A stretch of DNA of 62,583 bases from Alloprevotella tannerae ATCC 51259 (lineage in GTDB: Bacteria; Bacteroidota; Bacteroidia; Bacteroidales; Bacteroidaceae): assembly GCF_000159995.1 (NCBI RefSeq), contig NZ_GG700642.1, positions 236,829 to 299,411 of the forward strand, given 5' to 3'. The first letter of the stretch is position 1; each line of letters opens with the position of its first letter. Below, piece after piece: positions 7,671 through 17,599 of the stretch. Below the pieces are notes generated by a model. It was given only the letters and a program-made list of their open reading frames with translations. It did not search any database and was not told the DNA's origin. Position numbers and translations under genes: made by a program.

Positions 7671-10145
7671 TTATAAGAAAAGCAAAGCCAAGCGATAGAC
7701 GATAAATGAAACGGCATAGGCGAGGCCGGTTGTGTAACAAACAGTAAATATTGCCCACTTCCAATGCCCGGTTTCGTTTTTGATAGCAGTCACTGTTGCA
7801 ATGCAGGGGAAATAAAGCAGGATAAATACTAAATAAGAGAGCGCTGAGGCCGGCGAAAGTGAGCGCGCGATGGCGCTTTGTAAGTGTGTGTCGTGACCGG
7901 CAGCGTCTGCGTCGTCGATTTTCTCGCCGGCGTACATTACGCCCATCGTAGAGACGACGAGTTCTTTTGCACTAACGCCGGACAAGATGCCGACATTCAT
8001 TCTCCAATCGAAGCCTAAGGGGGACATAATCGGACCGATGAGGCGTCCCGCCTGCTCTAAGTAAGACATTTGCGGTGCTGCGACCTCAGCAGAAGGCTGT
8101 GCCGTTTGCTGAGTGCTTGCTGTCGGTTGCGGAGATTGCGTCGGCGTTTCAGCAGGGCGGGGGAAATAACCTAAAAACCAGATAATAATGGAAGCCACTA
8201 AGATGATATGCCCCATTTTTCGCAAATATTGGCGGCCTTTTTCCCACGTATGGCGGCCGATGCTCTTAGCGGCAGGGAGGCGATAAGGCGGAAGTTCCAT
8301 CACAAAAGGCAAATCCACGCCTTTCAGCAAAACTTTGCTGAACAACTTCGCCATTACAACCGCCATGAATATGCCTAAAGCGTACAAGCCTAAGAGAACG
8401 AAAGCCGCATGATGTGGGAAAAACGTACCAATGAGCAGAATATAAATCGGAATACGCGCCGAGCAGGACATCATAGGAATAACCAGCATCGTAATGAGCC
8501 GGCTTTTAGGATTTTCAATCGTGCGTGTGGCGATGACGGCAGGCACATTGCAGCCAAAGCCCATAATCATCGGAATGAAACTCTTGCCGTGCAGTCCCAT
8601 ATGGTGCATTAGTCGATCCATAATAAAGGCCGCACGCGCCATATAGCCTGAATCTTCGAGCAGCGAAATAAAAGTATAGAGAATAAGAATGTTGGGTAAG
8701 AAGACGATCACAGCTCCCACACCGCCAATGATACCATCGACGAGCAAGTCGCGCAAAGTGCCGGGCGCCATGTTTCCTGACACAAACTCGCCGATACGAT
8801 CTACGAGCCACTGCAACCAGTCCATCGGGTACTGGCCTAAAGTAAACGTTGCCTCAAACATTAAAAAGAGCAGGGCAAAGAAGATGGGGAAGCCCCAAAT
8901 GCGGTGGGTCACGATACGATCGATGCGATCCGTGAGCGTGGGCTCTTCGCTGCGTTTTGCCGGGTGAAACGTTTCGCGCAGTGCGCCTTGAATAAAACCA
9001 TATTTGGCGTCAATCAGTGCCGACTCGGCCGATTCTCCCAATTCTTTTTGCAAGCGTTGTTGCTCGGCATAGCGTATGGAGATAATTTCGTCGTGGTTGG
9101 GTAGCTTGTCAATCAAGCTATCGACCTCCTTATCTCCCTCTAAGCATTTAATAGCTAAGTAACGCGTAGAATATTTGTAGCGTATCCGGTCATTGCGTTG
9201 AAAAGCTGCTTTTATTTTGTCAATGCTACTCTCCAGTTCTGGTCCATGATTGATATGAATGTGTCGAGATATTTTCGGATTATTACCATCATAGACAGCG
9301 ATAACTTTCTCAAACAATTCTTCTATCCCTCTTCCCGTGCGGCATACCGTGGGAATCATTGGCGTACCCAGCAATATGCCCAGCGTATGATGGTCCAATT
9401 GATCGCCGCGTGCCTCTAATTCGTCATACATATTCAGTGCGCAGACGAGCGGAAGGTTCATATCAATCAGTTGGGTCGTCAGGTAGAGATTTCGCTCCAG
9501 GTTCGATGCATCTATGACGTTAACAATCACGTCCGGCGTCTCTTCTATCAGCTGTTTGCGCACGTATAGTTCCTCCGGACTATAAGTTGATAGCGAGTAA
9601 GTGCCGGGCAGGTCGACTATTCTGAAATGATACGTGTTGCCGTTCTTCGCCGTGAAGTCGAAGAAGCCGTCTTTTGCTCCGACCGTCACGCCACTGTAGT
9701 TGCCAACGTGCTCGTGCGCTCCGCTGGCAATGTTAAACAGCGAAGTCTTGCCGCAATTCGGATTGCCAAGCAAGGCAACGTAGATCGTGCGTCGTTTCTC
9801 GTCGGCCATTTTCTCCATCTTGTGTAAGAGGCGCTGCTGCAACTCGGCTTCTTCTTCAGCCGTAGGGTGGAGCGGCATTCTGTTTTCTGGCGCCTCCTGC
9901 TGTGCTTTGGCTAAGGCTTCCTCCTCGCCGATAACCTCGATCAGGGCTGCCTCGCTGCGGCGCAAGGAAATCTTGTAGTCCATCACCTCATATTCGATAG
10001 GATCACGGAGTGGAGCGTTGAGAATGACGCGCACAGTTTTGCCTTTGATAAATCCCATCTCTACAATGCGCTTACGGAAACCGCCGTGGCCAAACACTTT
10101 GACAATGACGCCGCGCTCACCGGTATGTAGTTCGCTTAATCTCAT
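7671..10145 (-). CDS. feoB: Ferrous iron transporter, FeoA-FeoB fusion
   Basis: This 824-residue inner-membrane Fe(II) transporter carries its FeoA partner at the N-terminus. Residues 1-72 are the SH3-like FeoA domain (LHTGERGVIVKV, KRIVEMGFIKG). A linker of about 50 residues follows, then the G domain with GNPNCGKTSLFN at 127-138, DLPGTYSLS and NMYD. The membrane part has GFGCNVPAVIATRTIE and two homologous gate regions. A Gln/Thr/Pro-rich insert (about 680-710) lies in a loop before the last helices. FeoA-FeoB fusions are standard in Bacteroidales. Iron regulation is likely, but I could not find a convincing Fur box. Confidence 0.93.
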   Translation of the reverse strand: MRLSELHTGERGVIVKVFGHGGFRKRIVEMGFIKGKTVRVILNAPLRDPIEYEVMDYKISLRRSEAALIEVIGEEEALAKAQQEAPENRMPLHPTAEEEAELQQRLLHKMEKMADEKRRTIYVALLGNPNCGKTSLFNIASGAHEHVGNYSGVTVGAKDGFFDFTAKNGNTYHFRIVDLPGTYSLSTYSPEELYVRKQLIEETPDVIVNVIDASNLERNLYLTTQLIDMNLPLVCALNMYDELEARGDQLDHHTLGILLGTPMIPTVCRTGRGIEELFEKVIAVYDGNNPKISRHIHINHGPELESSIDKIKAAFQRNDRIRYKYSTRYLAIKCLEGDKEVDSLIDKLPNHDEIISIRYAEQQRLQKELGESAESALIDAKYGFIQGALRETFHPAKRSEEPTLTDRIDRIVTHRIWGFPIFFALLFLMFEATFTLGQYPMDWLQWLVDRIGEFVSGNMAPGTLRDLLVDGIIGGVGAVIVFLPNILILYTFISLLEDSGYMARAAFIMDRLMHHMGLHGKSFIPMIMGFGCNVPAVIATRTIENPKSRLITMLVIPMMSCSARIPIYILLIGTFFPHHAAFVLLGLYALGIFMAVVMAKLFSKVLLKGVDLPFVMELPPYRLPAAKSIGRHTWEKGRQYLRKMGHIILVASIIIWFLGYFPRPAETPTQSPQPTASTQQTAQPSAEVAAPQMSYLEQAGRLIGPIMSPLGFDWRMNVGILSGVSAKELVVSTMGVMYAGEKIDDADAAGHDTHLQSAIARSLSPASALSYLVFILLYFPCIATVTAIKNETGHWKWAIFTVCYTTGLAYAVSFIVYRLALLFL

Positions 10146-10548
10146 GGTTTATTCGCTTTTTTTGCCTATAAACTGTTGATAATTCCAGTCAGAAGCTATG
10201 CAAAGTTGCATAAAAAACTCTGTATAAAGATGGCTGTAGGCTGATTTTATTTGCGAAAAAACGCTTGCAGGCCAATATTTTTTTCGATGGAGGCCGGTGC
10301 CTTCTTTTCGAGGTCCTCGTAGGTGTGGTTGGGAGTAGTGCCGGGCAGTTTGATTGAAAGAAAAGTGTCTGCCTTTAGCACCTTTGACCGCCTTTGCTTT
10401 TGCTGATCGTTGAGAAAGAAGCGAGGTTGTTGTGTACGAACAAAACCATCTCAAACCGACAGAAAATGTGGCCCTGTTTTGATGAGATAAGAGCAAGGAA
10501 AACAATCGCTTAAGTCGTAATCTGCTGCGTCAATGATCCGATTGGGAG

Positions 10549-10636
10549 TTTTTGTCTCGTGAGGTGAAGCAGTTTTTATCACGAGCGCAGACTCTTTTCA
10601 TCACGATGGTACATATTTTTCGTCACGATGAAAAAG
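10549..10636. repeat. 22-bp-period dyad array 2 (4 units)
   Basis: The core hexamers TCGTGA, TCACGA, TCACGA and TCACGA start at 10557, 10579, 10601 and 10623, an exact 22-bp step. Left arms are T-rich (TTTTTGTC, TTTTTATC, CTTTTCATC, TTTTTCGTC) and right arms are GGTGAAG, GCGCAGA, TGGTACA and TGAAAAA. It shares core and arm words with the arrays at 25412, 35218, 42307 and 53119. Confidence 0.9.
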
Positions 10637-10878
10637 TGAGAATATGCAGCCTTTGGCGTGAAAAATCAAAAGGTGATTTTGTGAAAATGAGAGATGAGGC
10701 CGTATTTTTTAGTTATTGTTAGTCGGAAACAAAAGTCTCTTGCGCGGCTTGGTGAGAGAATGTTTGCCGTTCAAGTCTTGCGGGTGAAAATGCTTATATG
10801 CGTGGGGTGAAAACGAAGAGGATTGGATTTTTCATCCGGCAATAGATGAGCCGATTAAGCGTAAAGCTGCTATAATAA

Positions 10879-10915
10879 AACTCCGGCCGACAGTTTGTTT
10901 GCTGCCGGTCGGAGT
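10879..10915. terminator. Hairpin terminator downstream of the M13 peptidase gene
   Basis: ACTCCGGCCGACAG pairs with CTGCCGGTCGGAGT around an 8-base loop, with one mismatch. In minus-strand reading it is followed by TTTTATTATAG, as expected for the 3' end of the peptidase transcript. Confidence 0.75.
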
Positions 10916-10968
10916 AGGTGAAGGGCGAGCGAGAAATAAAGCGCTGCCCGTTGTTTTTTAGTCAGTCG

Positions 10969-12996
10969 TTACCAAACGTCTACACGCTTTGCTTTAGGAA
11001 CAAAGAGCGGATCCTTGGACGTAATATTGAAGGCCTTGTACCACGCATCGATTTGCGGAAGCGCAGCATTGACGCGCCAGCGTGCCGGAGCGTGCGGGTC
11101 CATCTTGTTGAGCATTCTCAGCTGCTCGGGACGAATGTTTTGTGCCCAGATCAAGCCAAATGAGAGGAAGAAGCGCTGCTCCGGTGTGAAGCCTTCCAGC
11201 GTTTCGCCTTTCTTCGTCTTCATCGTGTTTTGCAATGCTTGATATGCCACGTTCAAACCACCGTTGTCGGCGATGTTTTCGCCTAAGGTCAGTTTGCCGT
11301 TAGCCATCATACCCGGGAGCACTTCAATTTTGTTGAAGAAATCTTCCATCACTTTCGTGCGCTTTTCAAAATTCTTCTTATCAGCTTCCGTCCACCAGTT
11401 GCGCAGATTTCCGGTCTTGTCGAATTGTGCGCCTTGATCGTCGAAGCCGTGCGTCATTTCGTGACCGATAACCACGCCGATGGCGCCGTAGTTGGTCGCA
11501 TCGTCAGCCTCAATGTTGAAGAACGGCGGCTGCAGGATAGCTGCCGGGAAGCAGATCTCGTTGGTCGTCGGGTTGTAGTAAGCATTGATCGTTTGCGGCG
11601 TCATCAACCATTCGGTCTTATCCGTTGGTTTGTTGGCCTTGCGGCGGATAACGTCATCCGTATTAAACTCGGAAGCGCGGCTTAAGTTCTCGTAGAAAGA
11701 CAAAGATTCGTCGATCTGCAGCGCAGAGTAGTCGCGCCAAGTATCAGGATAGCCGACCTTCACGTAGAAGTTATTCAGCTTGTCGATAGCCTGCTCCTTG
11801 GTGGCCGGACTCATCCATTTCAAAGCCTTGATCCGTTCGCCGAGTGCTACTTGCAGGTTTCGCACCAATTCCAGCATACGCTTCTTGGCTGCTTCAGGGA
11901 AGTATTTTTCTACATACATCTTGCCCACAGCCATACCTAATACGCCGTTGACTACGCCTACTGCACGCTTCCAGCGCGGACGATCCTGCTGTGCGCCACT
12001 CATTGTCTTTGAATAGAAATCAAAGGATGCAGCGCGGAAGTTGTCGTCTAAGGCGTTGGCTGCGGCGTCGATCACCTTGAATTCTGCGTAAGCTTTCAAG
12101 TCGTCCAGAGTATAGTCGTTCAAAATCTTCTCTACTTCATGTAAAGGCTCGATTTGGTTGACCGTAACATCTTGGAAGGCGGGGAAACCTAAGGCCGTTC
12201 TCGTAGCTTCCCAATCGATGCCGGGGAAGTCTTTGAGCAATTGGGCATAGGACATTTTGTGGTAGTTGCCTTCTACGTCGCGCAGTTGCGTAGCGCTATA
12301 TGAGGCTTTGGCAATCTGCGTTTCTATGGCCATGACGGCTTGCATCTTCTTTTCAGCAGTCGATTGATCGTCGCCAACCATCGTAAAGAGTTTCTTGATA
12401 TATGCTTTGTAAGCATTGCGCACCTTTACCGTAGTGGAGTCGTCATTCAGGTAGTAATCGCGTTCTCCTAAAGAGATGCCGCCCTGGCTGATGTTGACGA
12501 GGTTCATTGCCGCATTGCGAATATCTGCACTGATGCCGAAATCGAACATCATCGCAGCAGCGCCTTTGCGGTCTAACTGTGCTACGACTAATTGGTAGTC
12601 TTTCTTGTTCTTAATGTCGCGTACCTTTGCCAAAACCGGGCGCAGCGGTGCGATGCCTTCGCGATTGCGGCGAACGCTGTCCATCGCTAAGTTGTAAAGA
12701 CTGCCGATCTTTTGGCCTAACGTGCCTTTTGCTTGCGGATGCTTGGCCAAATCCTCGATTAGCTCTCTTACTTGCGCTTGATTATTCTCGTGGAGCTGAT
12801 CAAATTGCCCGAAGCGCGTGTATTCAGGTGTGAGGGGATGAGCTTTCATCCAACCGCCTGCGGAATACTCGTAGAAGTCCTTACCGGGCTTTGCGCTAAG
12901 GTCCATGTTTTGCTTGCTAATGCCCGAAATGGTCTGTTGCCCGAAAGCTGAGGCAGCCATTAACGAGAACATTGGTAGCATTGTTTTAATTCTCAT
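10969..12996 (-). CDS. pepO: M13-family zinc metallopeptidase (neprilysin/PepO-like), exported
   Basis: This is a 675-residue M13 endopeptidase that cleaves oligopeptides. I start at the ATG at 12994-12996 because it gives a signal peptide (MRIKTMLPMFSLMAASAFGQ) and avoids overlap with the upstream ABC-F gene; the open frame itself extends 22 codons further. The zinc site HEMTH is at 512-516 (VIGHEMTHGFDDQG), the third ligand and structural motif GENIADNGGL follows at about 572-581, NAYYN is the substrate-binding NAYY-type motif, and the C-terminal Trp (VDVW) is typical of the family. It lies 20 bp downstream of the ABC-F gene on the same strand. Confidence 0.92.
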   Translation of the reverse strand: MRIKTMLPMFSLMAASAFGQQTISGISKQNMDLSAKPGKDFYEYSAGGWMKAHPLTPEYTRFGQFDQLHENNQAQVRELIEDLAKHPQAKGTLGQKIGSLYNLAMDSVRRNREGIAPLRPVLAKVRDIKNKKDYQLVVAQLDRKGAAAMMFDFGISADIRNAAMNLVNISQGGISLGERDYYLNDDSTTVKVRNAYKAYIKKLFTMVGDDQSTAEKKMQAVMAIETQIAKASYSATQLRDVEGNYHKMSYAQLLKDFPGIDWEATRTALGFPAFQDVTVNQIEPLHEVEKILNDYTLDDLKAYAEFKVIDAAANALDDNFRAASFDFYSKTMSGAQQDRPRWKRAVGVVNGVLGMAVGKMYVEKYFPEAAKKRMLELVRNLQVALGERIKALKWMSPATKEQAIDKLNNFYVKVGYPDTWRDYSALQIDESLSFYENLSRASEFNTDDVIRRKANKPTDKTEWLMTPQTINAYYNPTTNEICFPAAILQPPFFNIEADDATNYGAIGVVIGHEMTHGFDDQGAQFDKTGNLRNWWTEADKKNFEKRTKVMEDFFNKIEVLPGMMANGKLTLGENIADNGGLNVAYQALQNTMKTKKGETLEGFTPEQRFFLSFGLIWAQNIRPEQLRMLNKMDPHAPARWRVNAALPQIDAWYKAFNITSKDPLFVPKAKRVDVW

Positions 12997-13016
12997 AGTC
13001 ATATATATATTAAATG

Positions 13017-14951
13017 TTATTTTGATTGCATTTCTTCTAAGCGAGAGGCTGCTGCTTCCCAATCGGCCATGGTCTGTTCCAACTCTTTTTGCAGTGAAGC
13101 ATATTGTGAAATTAGTGCCGCGTCGGTCGCTCCTCCCGGAGTGGACATCTGCAGCTCTAAATCTTGCAAAGTTGCTTCGATTCGTGAGATGGCCTCTTCT
13201 TTTTCTTTTACCTCTTTTTCTACTTTGCGCAACTGACGCGCTTGCTCTTTTTGCTCTTCGTAGGAGAGCTTGCCTTGTGCTTGTCGGGGCGCATCGGCGT
13301 TTGCGGCGCTTTGCGTCGGTGCAGCTTCCAAACTCTTCAAGTCTTGCAGTTCCTTCTTTTGCAAGAAGTCGTAAATGCCGCCTAAGTGTTCGCGCACAAG
13401 TCCATCGCCGAATTCGTAAACCTTTGTGACGAGACCATCGAGGAAGTCGCGGTCGTGGCTCACCAAGATTACTGTGCCATCAAATGCTTGTATGGCTTCT
13501 TTCAATACGTCTTTGGTGCGCATATCCAAGTGGTTGGTCGGCTCATCTAAGATTAAGAAATTTACCGGCTCAAGCAAGAGGCGTATCATAGCTAACCTGC
13601 TACGTTCACCGCCCGACAGCACTTTTACCTTCTTATCTGAAGCTTCGCCGCCAAACATAAAGGCGCCGAGAATATCGCGAATCTTTAAGCGAATATCCCC
13701 TTTGGCTACGCTGTCGATCGTATCAAAAACCGTCAGGTTCTCATCTAAAAGTTGCGCTTGGTTTTGTGCGTAATAACCAATGGCTACGTTGTGCCCGAGT
13801 TTGAGATGTCCTGTATAAGGTATCTCTCCCATGATGCATTTTACCAAGGTTGATTTGCCCGCACCGTTCTTTCCTACGAATGCGACTTTCTCTCCGCGCT
13901 TCAGCGTTAGGTTGACATCGTGGAAAACGCAGTGGGAACCATAATCTTTTCGCAGATCTTCGCAGATTAGCGGGTAGTCGCCGGTGCGGCTGCAAGGCGG
14001 AAACTTTAAATGTAAGCTTGATCGATCAACTTCATCAACGACAATCGGCACAATCTTTTCCAATTGCTTGATGCGACTTTGTACTTGTACGGCTTTTGTA
14101 GGCTTATAGCGGAAGCGTTCTATGAAATCTTTGATGTCAGCAATTTCTTTTTGCTGGTTTTCATACGCTCGCAATTGCTGTTCGCGGCGCTCTTCGCGCA
14201 GCCGGACAAAGTCGTCATATTTTGCCTTGTAGTCAGCGATGCGTCCGCAAGAGATTTCGATCGTGCGGTTCGTGACATTATTTAAGAAAGCGCGGTCGTG
14301 ACTTACCAAGACTACGGCACTTGCACTGTGTTGCAGGAATTGCTCCAGCCAGCGAATGCTTTCGATGTCCAAGTGGTTGGTCGGCTCATCTAATAATAAG
14401 ATGTCCGGACTGCGAAGCAAAATTTTCGCCAACTCTATGCGCATACGCCAGCCGCCGCTAAACTCTTTTGTGGGTCGGTTGAAGTCTTCGTGCACAAAGC
14501 CCAAACCTAAAAGTGTGCGCTCCATTTGGGCACGATAATTTAAGCCCCCCATTAGCTGAAAGCGATCGTTATCGCGGGCAAAGCGTTCTACGAGTTCTAA
14601 GTAATCCTGGCTTTCATAATCGTCCCGATTAGCGAGCTCTTGGTTTTCTCGCTCTATGCGCTGCTGCAGGTCGCGGATATCGGCAAAGGCTTTCTCGGTC
14701 TCCTCAATGACGGTGTGGTCATCGCTAAGCACCATCACTTGCGGCAAGTAGCCTATCGTTGCTTCTTTTTCAATAGCAACGCTGCCGCTCGACGCTTTTT
14801 GGCTGCCGGATAGAATCTTTAGCAATGTAGACTTGCCCGCCCCGTTCTTTCCGACCAGCGCGATACGATCCTTCTTGTTTATATTAAAGCAGACGTTGGT
14901 GAATAGCGGAGTTGCACCGAACATTACTGCCAGTTGATCTACAGCTATCAA
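13017..14951 (-). CDS. ABC-F family ATPase (translation/ribosome-associated type)
   Basis: This 644-residue protein has two ABC domains and no membrane segments. Walker A GKNGAGKST occurs near residues 34-42 and again near 364-372. Signature motifs are FSGGWRMRIELA and LSGGERSRLAMIRL, and both halves have LLLDEPTNHLD-type Walker B. The linker between the domains has the charged ABC-F interdomain helix, and the C-terminus is a coiled coil as in Uup/YdiF-type members. Such proteins act on the ribosome or its assembly. It lies between proS (6 bp upstream) and the peptidase gene. Confidence 0.88.
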   Translation of the reverse strand: MIAVDQLAVMFGATPLFTNVCFNINKKDRIALVGKNGAGKSTLLKILSGSQKASSGSVAIEKEATIGYLPQVMVLSDDHTVIEETEKAFADIRDLQQRIERENQELANRDDYESQDYLELVERFARDNDRFQLMGGLNYRAQMERTLLGLGFVHEDFNRPTKEFSGGWRMRIELAKILLRSPDILLLDEPTNHLDIESIRWLEQFLQHSASAVVLVSHDRAFLNNVTNRTIEISCGRIADYKAKYDDFVRLREERREQQLRAYENQQKEIADIKDFIERFRYKPTKAVQVQSRIKQLEKIVPIVVDEVDRSSLHLKFPPCSRTGDYPLICEDLRKDYGSHCVFHDVNLTLKRGEKVAFVGKNGAGKSTLVKCIMGEIPYTGHLKLGHNVAIGYYAQNQAQLLDENLTVFDTIDSVAKGDIRLKIRDILGAFMFGGEASDKKVKVLSGGERSRLAMIRLLLEPVNFLILDEPTNHLDMRTKDVLKEAIQAFDGTVILVSHDRDFLDGLVTKVYEFGDGLVREHLGGIYDFLQKKELQDLKSLEAAPTQSAANADAPRQAQGKLSYEEQKEQARQLRKVEKEVKEKEEAISRIEATLQDLELQMSTPGGATDAALISQYASLQKELEQTMADWEAAASRLEEMQSK

Positions 14952-14956
14952 AACGA

Positions 14957-16441
14957 TTAGTAAGCTCTGGCGATGATTACTTTGTGTTTAGCAGGTTTGC
15001 CGGAGACCATATCAATGCCCGGATTTGTTTGGTCTACATTGAAAGGAATACAGCGGATTGTGGCCTGCGTTTCTTCTTTAATTTTCGCCTCAGTTTCTTC
15101 AGTTCCATCCCAAGGACAAAGGAAGAAGCCTCCATCTTTTACGCGCTTCTTAAAGTCGTCGTAGTTGTCGCAGGGGAAAATGCGCTCATCGCGGAATTTT
15201 GAAGCCTTATGAAACATATGCTGCTGAATCTCTTCCAAGAGTTTCTCTACATATTCTTCGATACCTTCGACCTGCAAGGTCTCTTTTTCGAGCGTATCGC
15301 GGCGCATCAGTTCGATGGTACCGTTTTGCAGGTCGCGCCCGCCCATTACCAAGCGCACTGGTACGCCCTTTAATTCGTAGTCGGCAAACTTGAAGCCCGG
15401 GCGTTTATTGTCTGCGTTATCATATTTTACGCGGATACCTTTGCCGCGAAGCGTTGAAGCGATCGCCTCCAAGCGCTCGTCGAGCTTTTGAAGTTCCTCG
15501 TTATTCTTATATATCGGTACGATGACCACTTGAATTGGAGCAAGGTGAGGTGGAAGCACGAGACCGTTGTCGTCAGAGTGCGTCATAATCAAAGCGCCCA
15601 TCATACGGGTTGATACGCCAAAACTCGTAGCCCACGGGTATTGCAACTGATTGTCTTTATCGACATATTGTACGCCAAAAGCCTTTGCGAAGTTTTGCCC
15701 TAAGAAGTGGCTCGTGCCGTTTTGTAATGCCTTGCCATCTTGCATCATTGCCTCAATCGTGTAAGTCTGTACAGCACCTGCAAAGCGTTCAGTAGCGCTC
15801 TTCATTCCGCGTACTACGGGGACGGCCATAACGTTTTCTACGCAGTCGGCATAAACGTCGAGCATCTGCCGTGCGCGCTGGTCAGCCTCTTCGCGCGTCG
15901 CGTGAGCTGTGTGTCCTTCTTGCCAAAGAAACTCAGAAGTGCGCAAGAACAGGCGCGTTCGCATTTCCCAACGCATAACGTTGCACCACTGGTTACAAAT
16001 GACGGGCAGATCTCGCCAAGAATGAATCCATTTGCGGTACGTATTCCAAAACATCGTTTCAGATGTAGGACGTATAATCAACTCTTCGTCGAGTTTGGCT
16101 TCGGGATCAACAACTACGCCCGTTTTCTCAGCGTTCGTCTTCAAGCGATAGTGCGTCACAACGGCACATTCCTTAGCGAAGCCCTCAACGTGTTCAGCCT
16201 CTTTCGAGAGAAAAGATTTTGGAATCAATAATGGGAAATACACATTTTGCACGCCCACATCCTTAAAGCGCGCGTCCATACTCTGTTGAATGCGTTCCCA
16301 TATTGCATAGCCGTAAGGTTTTATTACCATACAGCCGCGCACGTCGGATTGCTCTGCCAATTCGGCCTTTACAACCAATTCGTTATACCAGCGGGAGTAG
16401 TCCACACTTCTTTTCGTCAAATCTTTGAGTTCTTTCGCCAT
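14957..16441 (-). CDS. proS: Prolyl-tRNA synthetase, archaeal/eukaryotic type
   Basis: This 494-residue class II synthetase charges tRNA-Pro. Motif 2 and its surroundings read [19 protein letters not shown] and [29 protein letters not shown]; motif 3 lies at the [20 protein letters not shown] stretch. There is no bacterial INS editing insertion. An anticodon-binding domain (VVIVPIYKN) and a C-terminal zinc-binding-like domain ending in Tyr (IIARAY) follow, as in the archaeal-type enzyme that Bacteroidetes use. It is the first gene of the minus-strand run proS-abcF-pepO and is divergent from the OmpA lipoprotein gene. Confidence 0.95.
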   Translation of the reverse strand: MAKELKDLTKRSVDYSRWYNELVVKAELAEQSDVRGCMVIKPYGYAIWERIQQSMDARFKDVGVQNVYFPLLIPKSFLSKEAEHVEGFAKECAVVTHYRLKTNAEKTGVVVDPEAKLDEELIIRPTSETMFWNTYRKWIHSWRDLPVICNQWCNVMRWEMRTRLFLRTSEFLWQEGHTAHATREEADQRARQMLDVYADCVENVMAVPVVRGMKSATERFAGAVQTYTIEAMMQDGKALQNGTSHFLGQNFAKAFGVQYVDKDNQLQYPWATSFGVSTRMMGALIMTHSDDNGLVLPPHLAPIQVVIVPIYKNNEELQKLDERLEAIASTLRGKGIRVKYDNADNKRPGFKFADYELKGVPVRLVMGGRDLQNGTIELMRRDTLEKETLQVEGIEEYVEKLLEEIQQHMFHKASKFRDERIFPCDNYDDFKKRVKDGGFFLCPWDGTEETEAKIKEETQATIRCIPFNVDQTNPGIDMVSGKPAKHKVIIARAY

Positions 16442-16587
16442 TGATTCTTTCTAATTTATTTTGACCGCGAAGTTAGCAATTTCCATTCATATAAGGCGTT
16501 CCTAAGGTTTATTCTGCACAAAAACCGCTGTAAAAGTGTTCTGAAAGACTATAAAAAATAAAGTAGCTTGATTATTTGTTTGACAAA

Positions 16588-16619
16588 TTTGCATTTAATC
16601 GTCCTTTGCTCTATCTTTG
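16588..16619 (+). promoter_or_regulatory. Bacteroidetes promoter of the OmpA lipoprotein gene
   Basis: A -33 box TTTG at 16588-16591 and a -7 box TATCTTTG at 16612-16619 are separated by 20 bp. This closely fits the TTTG/TAnnTTTG consensus and lies about 30 bp before the ATG. Confidence 0.75.
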
Positions 16620-16648
16620 CGGCCTGTTAAATACAAAAAGATTTGGAA

Positions 16649-17353
16649 ATGAAGATGAAAGTTTCAGTTTTATGTTTATGTGCAGCGCTTCTGTTTAGCG
16701 GCTGTGATATGTCAAATAAGGCCAAGGGCGGACTAATCGGTGGCGGTGGTGGTGCTGCGCTTGGTGCAATCATCGGTGGCATTGCCGGTAAGGGCAAAGG
16801 AGCAGCTATTGGTGGCGCCATTGGTGCTGCTGTAGGTGCGGGTGCCGGTATTTTGATCGGCAATAAGATGGATAAGGCGCGTGAAGCAGCTCGCAGAGCC
16901 AATGCCGAGGCTGAAGTAATCAAGGATGATAAGACCGGACTTACTTACGTAAAGGTTACTTTCCCCTCAGGACTCTTATTCCAGACGGGACAGGATGTGT
17001 TGAGCTCTTCAGCTCGCAACGATTTGGCTACATTTGCTAAGAATCTGACATCAGATATGGATCTTTACGTCTATGGCTACACGGACAATCAAGGATGGCG
17101 CGGCGCTTCAGCATCAGAGAGCATGAATAAGAACCAAGTGCTTTCAGAGCAACGCGCTAATAGCGTAAGCAGCTACCTGCGTTCCAATGGTATCTCATCT
17201 TCACAAATGAAAGAAGTAAAAGGCTTCGGCGAGAGCAACCCTGTAGCTTCAAATGATTCAAGTACGGGTCGCGAGCAAAACCGCCGCGTAGAAGTTTACG
17301 TAATGCCGAGTAAAGAAATGATTAAGAACGCCAAGGCAGAAGCCGGCGAGTAA
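16649..17353 (+). CDS. OmpA-family lipoprotein with glycine-zipper
   Basis: The product is about 234 residues. The N-terminus MKMKVSVLCLCAALLFSGC is a lipoprotein signal with the lipobox Cys. It is followed by a Gly/Ala-rich glycine-zipper segment (residues of about 28-70), typical of membrane-inserting or oligomerising repeats. The C-terminal half is an OmpA/MotB peptidoglycan-binding domain (YVYGYTDNQG, LSEQRANSVSSYLRSNGI, GFGESNPVASNDSSTGREQNRRVEVYV). I prefer the ATG at 16649 over the in-frame TTG two codons earlier. It probably anchors the outer membrane to the cell wall. Its promoter and terminator are both visible, so it looks monocistronic. Confidence 0.88.
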   Translation: MKMKVSVLCLCAALLFSGCDMSNKAKGGLIGGGGGAALGAIIGGIAGKGKGAAIGGAIGAAVGAGAGILIGNKMDKAREAARRANAEAEVIKDDKTGLTYVKVTFPSGLLFQTGQDVLSSSARNDLATFAKNLTSDMDLYVYGYTDNQGWRGASASESMNKNQVLSEQRANSVSSYLRSNGISSSQMKEVKGFGESNPVASNDSSTGREQNRRVEVYVMPSKEMIKNAKAEAGE

Positions 17354-17376
17354 TTTCTTTTTCATTCTCATATAGT

Positions 17377-17414
17377 AAAGCGGGGTAGCATATAATGCAG
17401 CCCCGCTTTCTTTT
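17377..17414 (+). terminator. Rho-independent terminator of the OmpA lipoprotein gene
   Basis: AAAGCGGGG pairs with CCCCGCTTT around a 15-base loop and is followed by CTTTTG. It lies 24 bp after the stop codon. Confidence 0.8.
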
Positions 17415-17515
17415 GTTCCAAAAAAGTTGTAAGCCTGCAAGCGTTGGCGCGGCCTAAGTCCGCCTTCAACACCATCGCAGTGCGCTCACAAGCGTTCGCT
17501 TTTCGGCTTTTCATC

Positions 17516-17599
17516 GTTTGCTCCCGTCAAACGATGGTTTGCTGTTGCCAAACGAAGGTTTGCTCCCGCCAAACGATGGTTTGCTGCCGGCAAATGAGC
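17516..17599. repeat. 21-bp-period dyad array 3 (4 units)
   Basis: TTTGCT recurs at 17517, 17538, 17559 and 17580, an exact 21-bp step. Each unit is the dyad GTTTG-N7-CAAAC (the last ends CAAAT), with linkers such as GATG and GAAG. A weaker relative of the unit may precede it from about 17495. The architecture is the same as in the other arrays but the core is different and the period one base shorter. Confidence 0.88.

Larger units (their letters stand above)
10146..10968. other. Gene-free region of about 820 bp with a repeat array and a terminator
   Basis: No gene here is supportable; the minus-strand frame at 10149-10505 lacks any signal or domain. The region holds the promoter side of feoAB, repeat array 2 at 10549-10636, degenerate GGTGAAAA-type words continuing to about 10815 (GGGTGAAAA twice, 23 bp apart, at 10782 and 10805), and the terminator of the M13 peptidase gene at 10879-10915. 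Confidence 0.6.

Noticed and set aside
7671-10145. FeoA-FeoB fusion as a novelty
   Set aside because: This fusion is common in Bacteroidales and is simply annotated.
10149-10505. Minus-strand open frame of 118 codons upstream of feoAB
   Set aside because: No signal peptide, no domain, and it covers the feoAB promoter side and non-coding DNA.
12997-13062. Upstream extension of the M13 peptidase overlapping the ABC-F gene
   Set aside because: The extra 22 residues would precede a complete signal peptide and overlap the neighbouring coding sequence.
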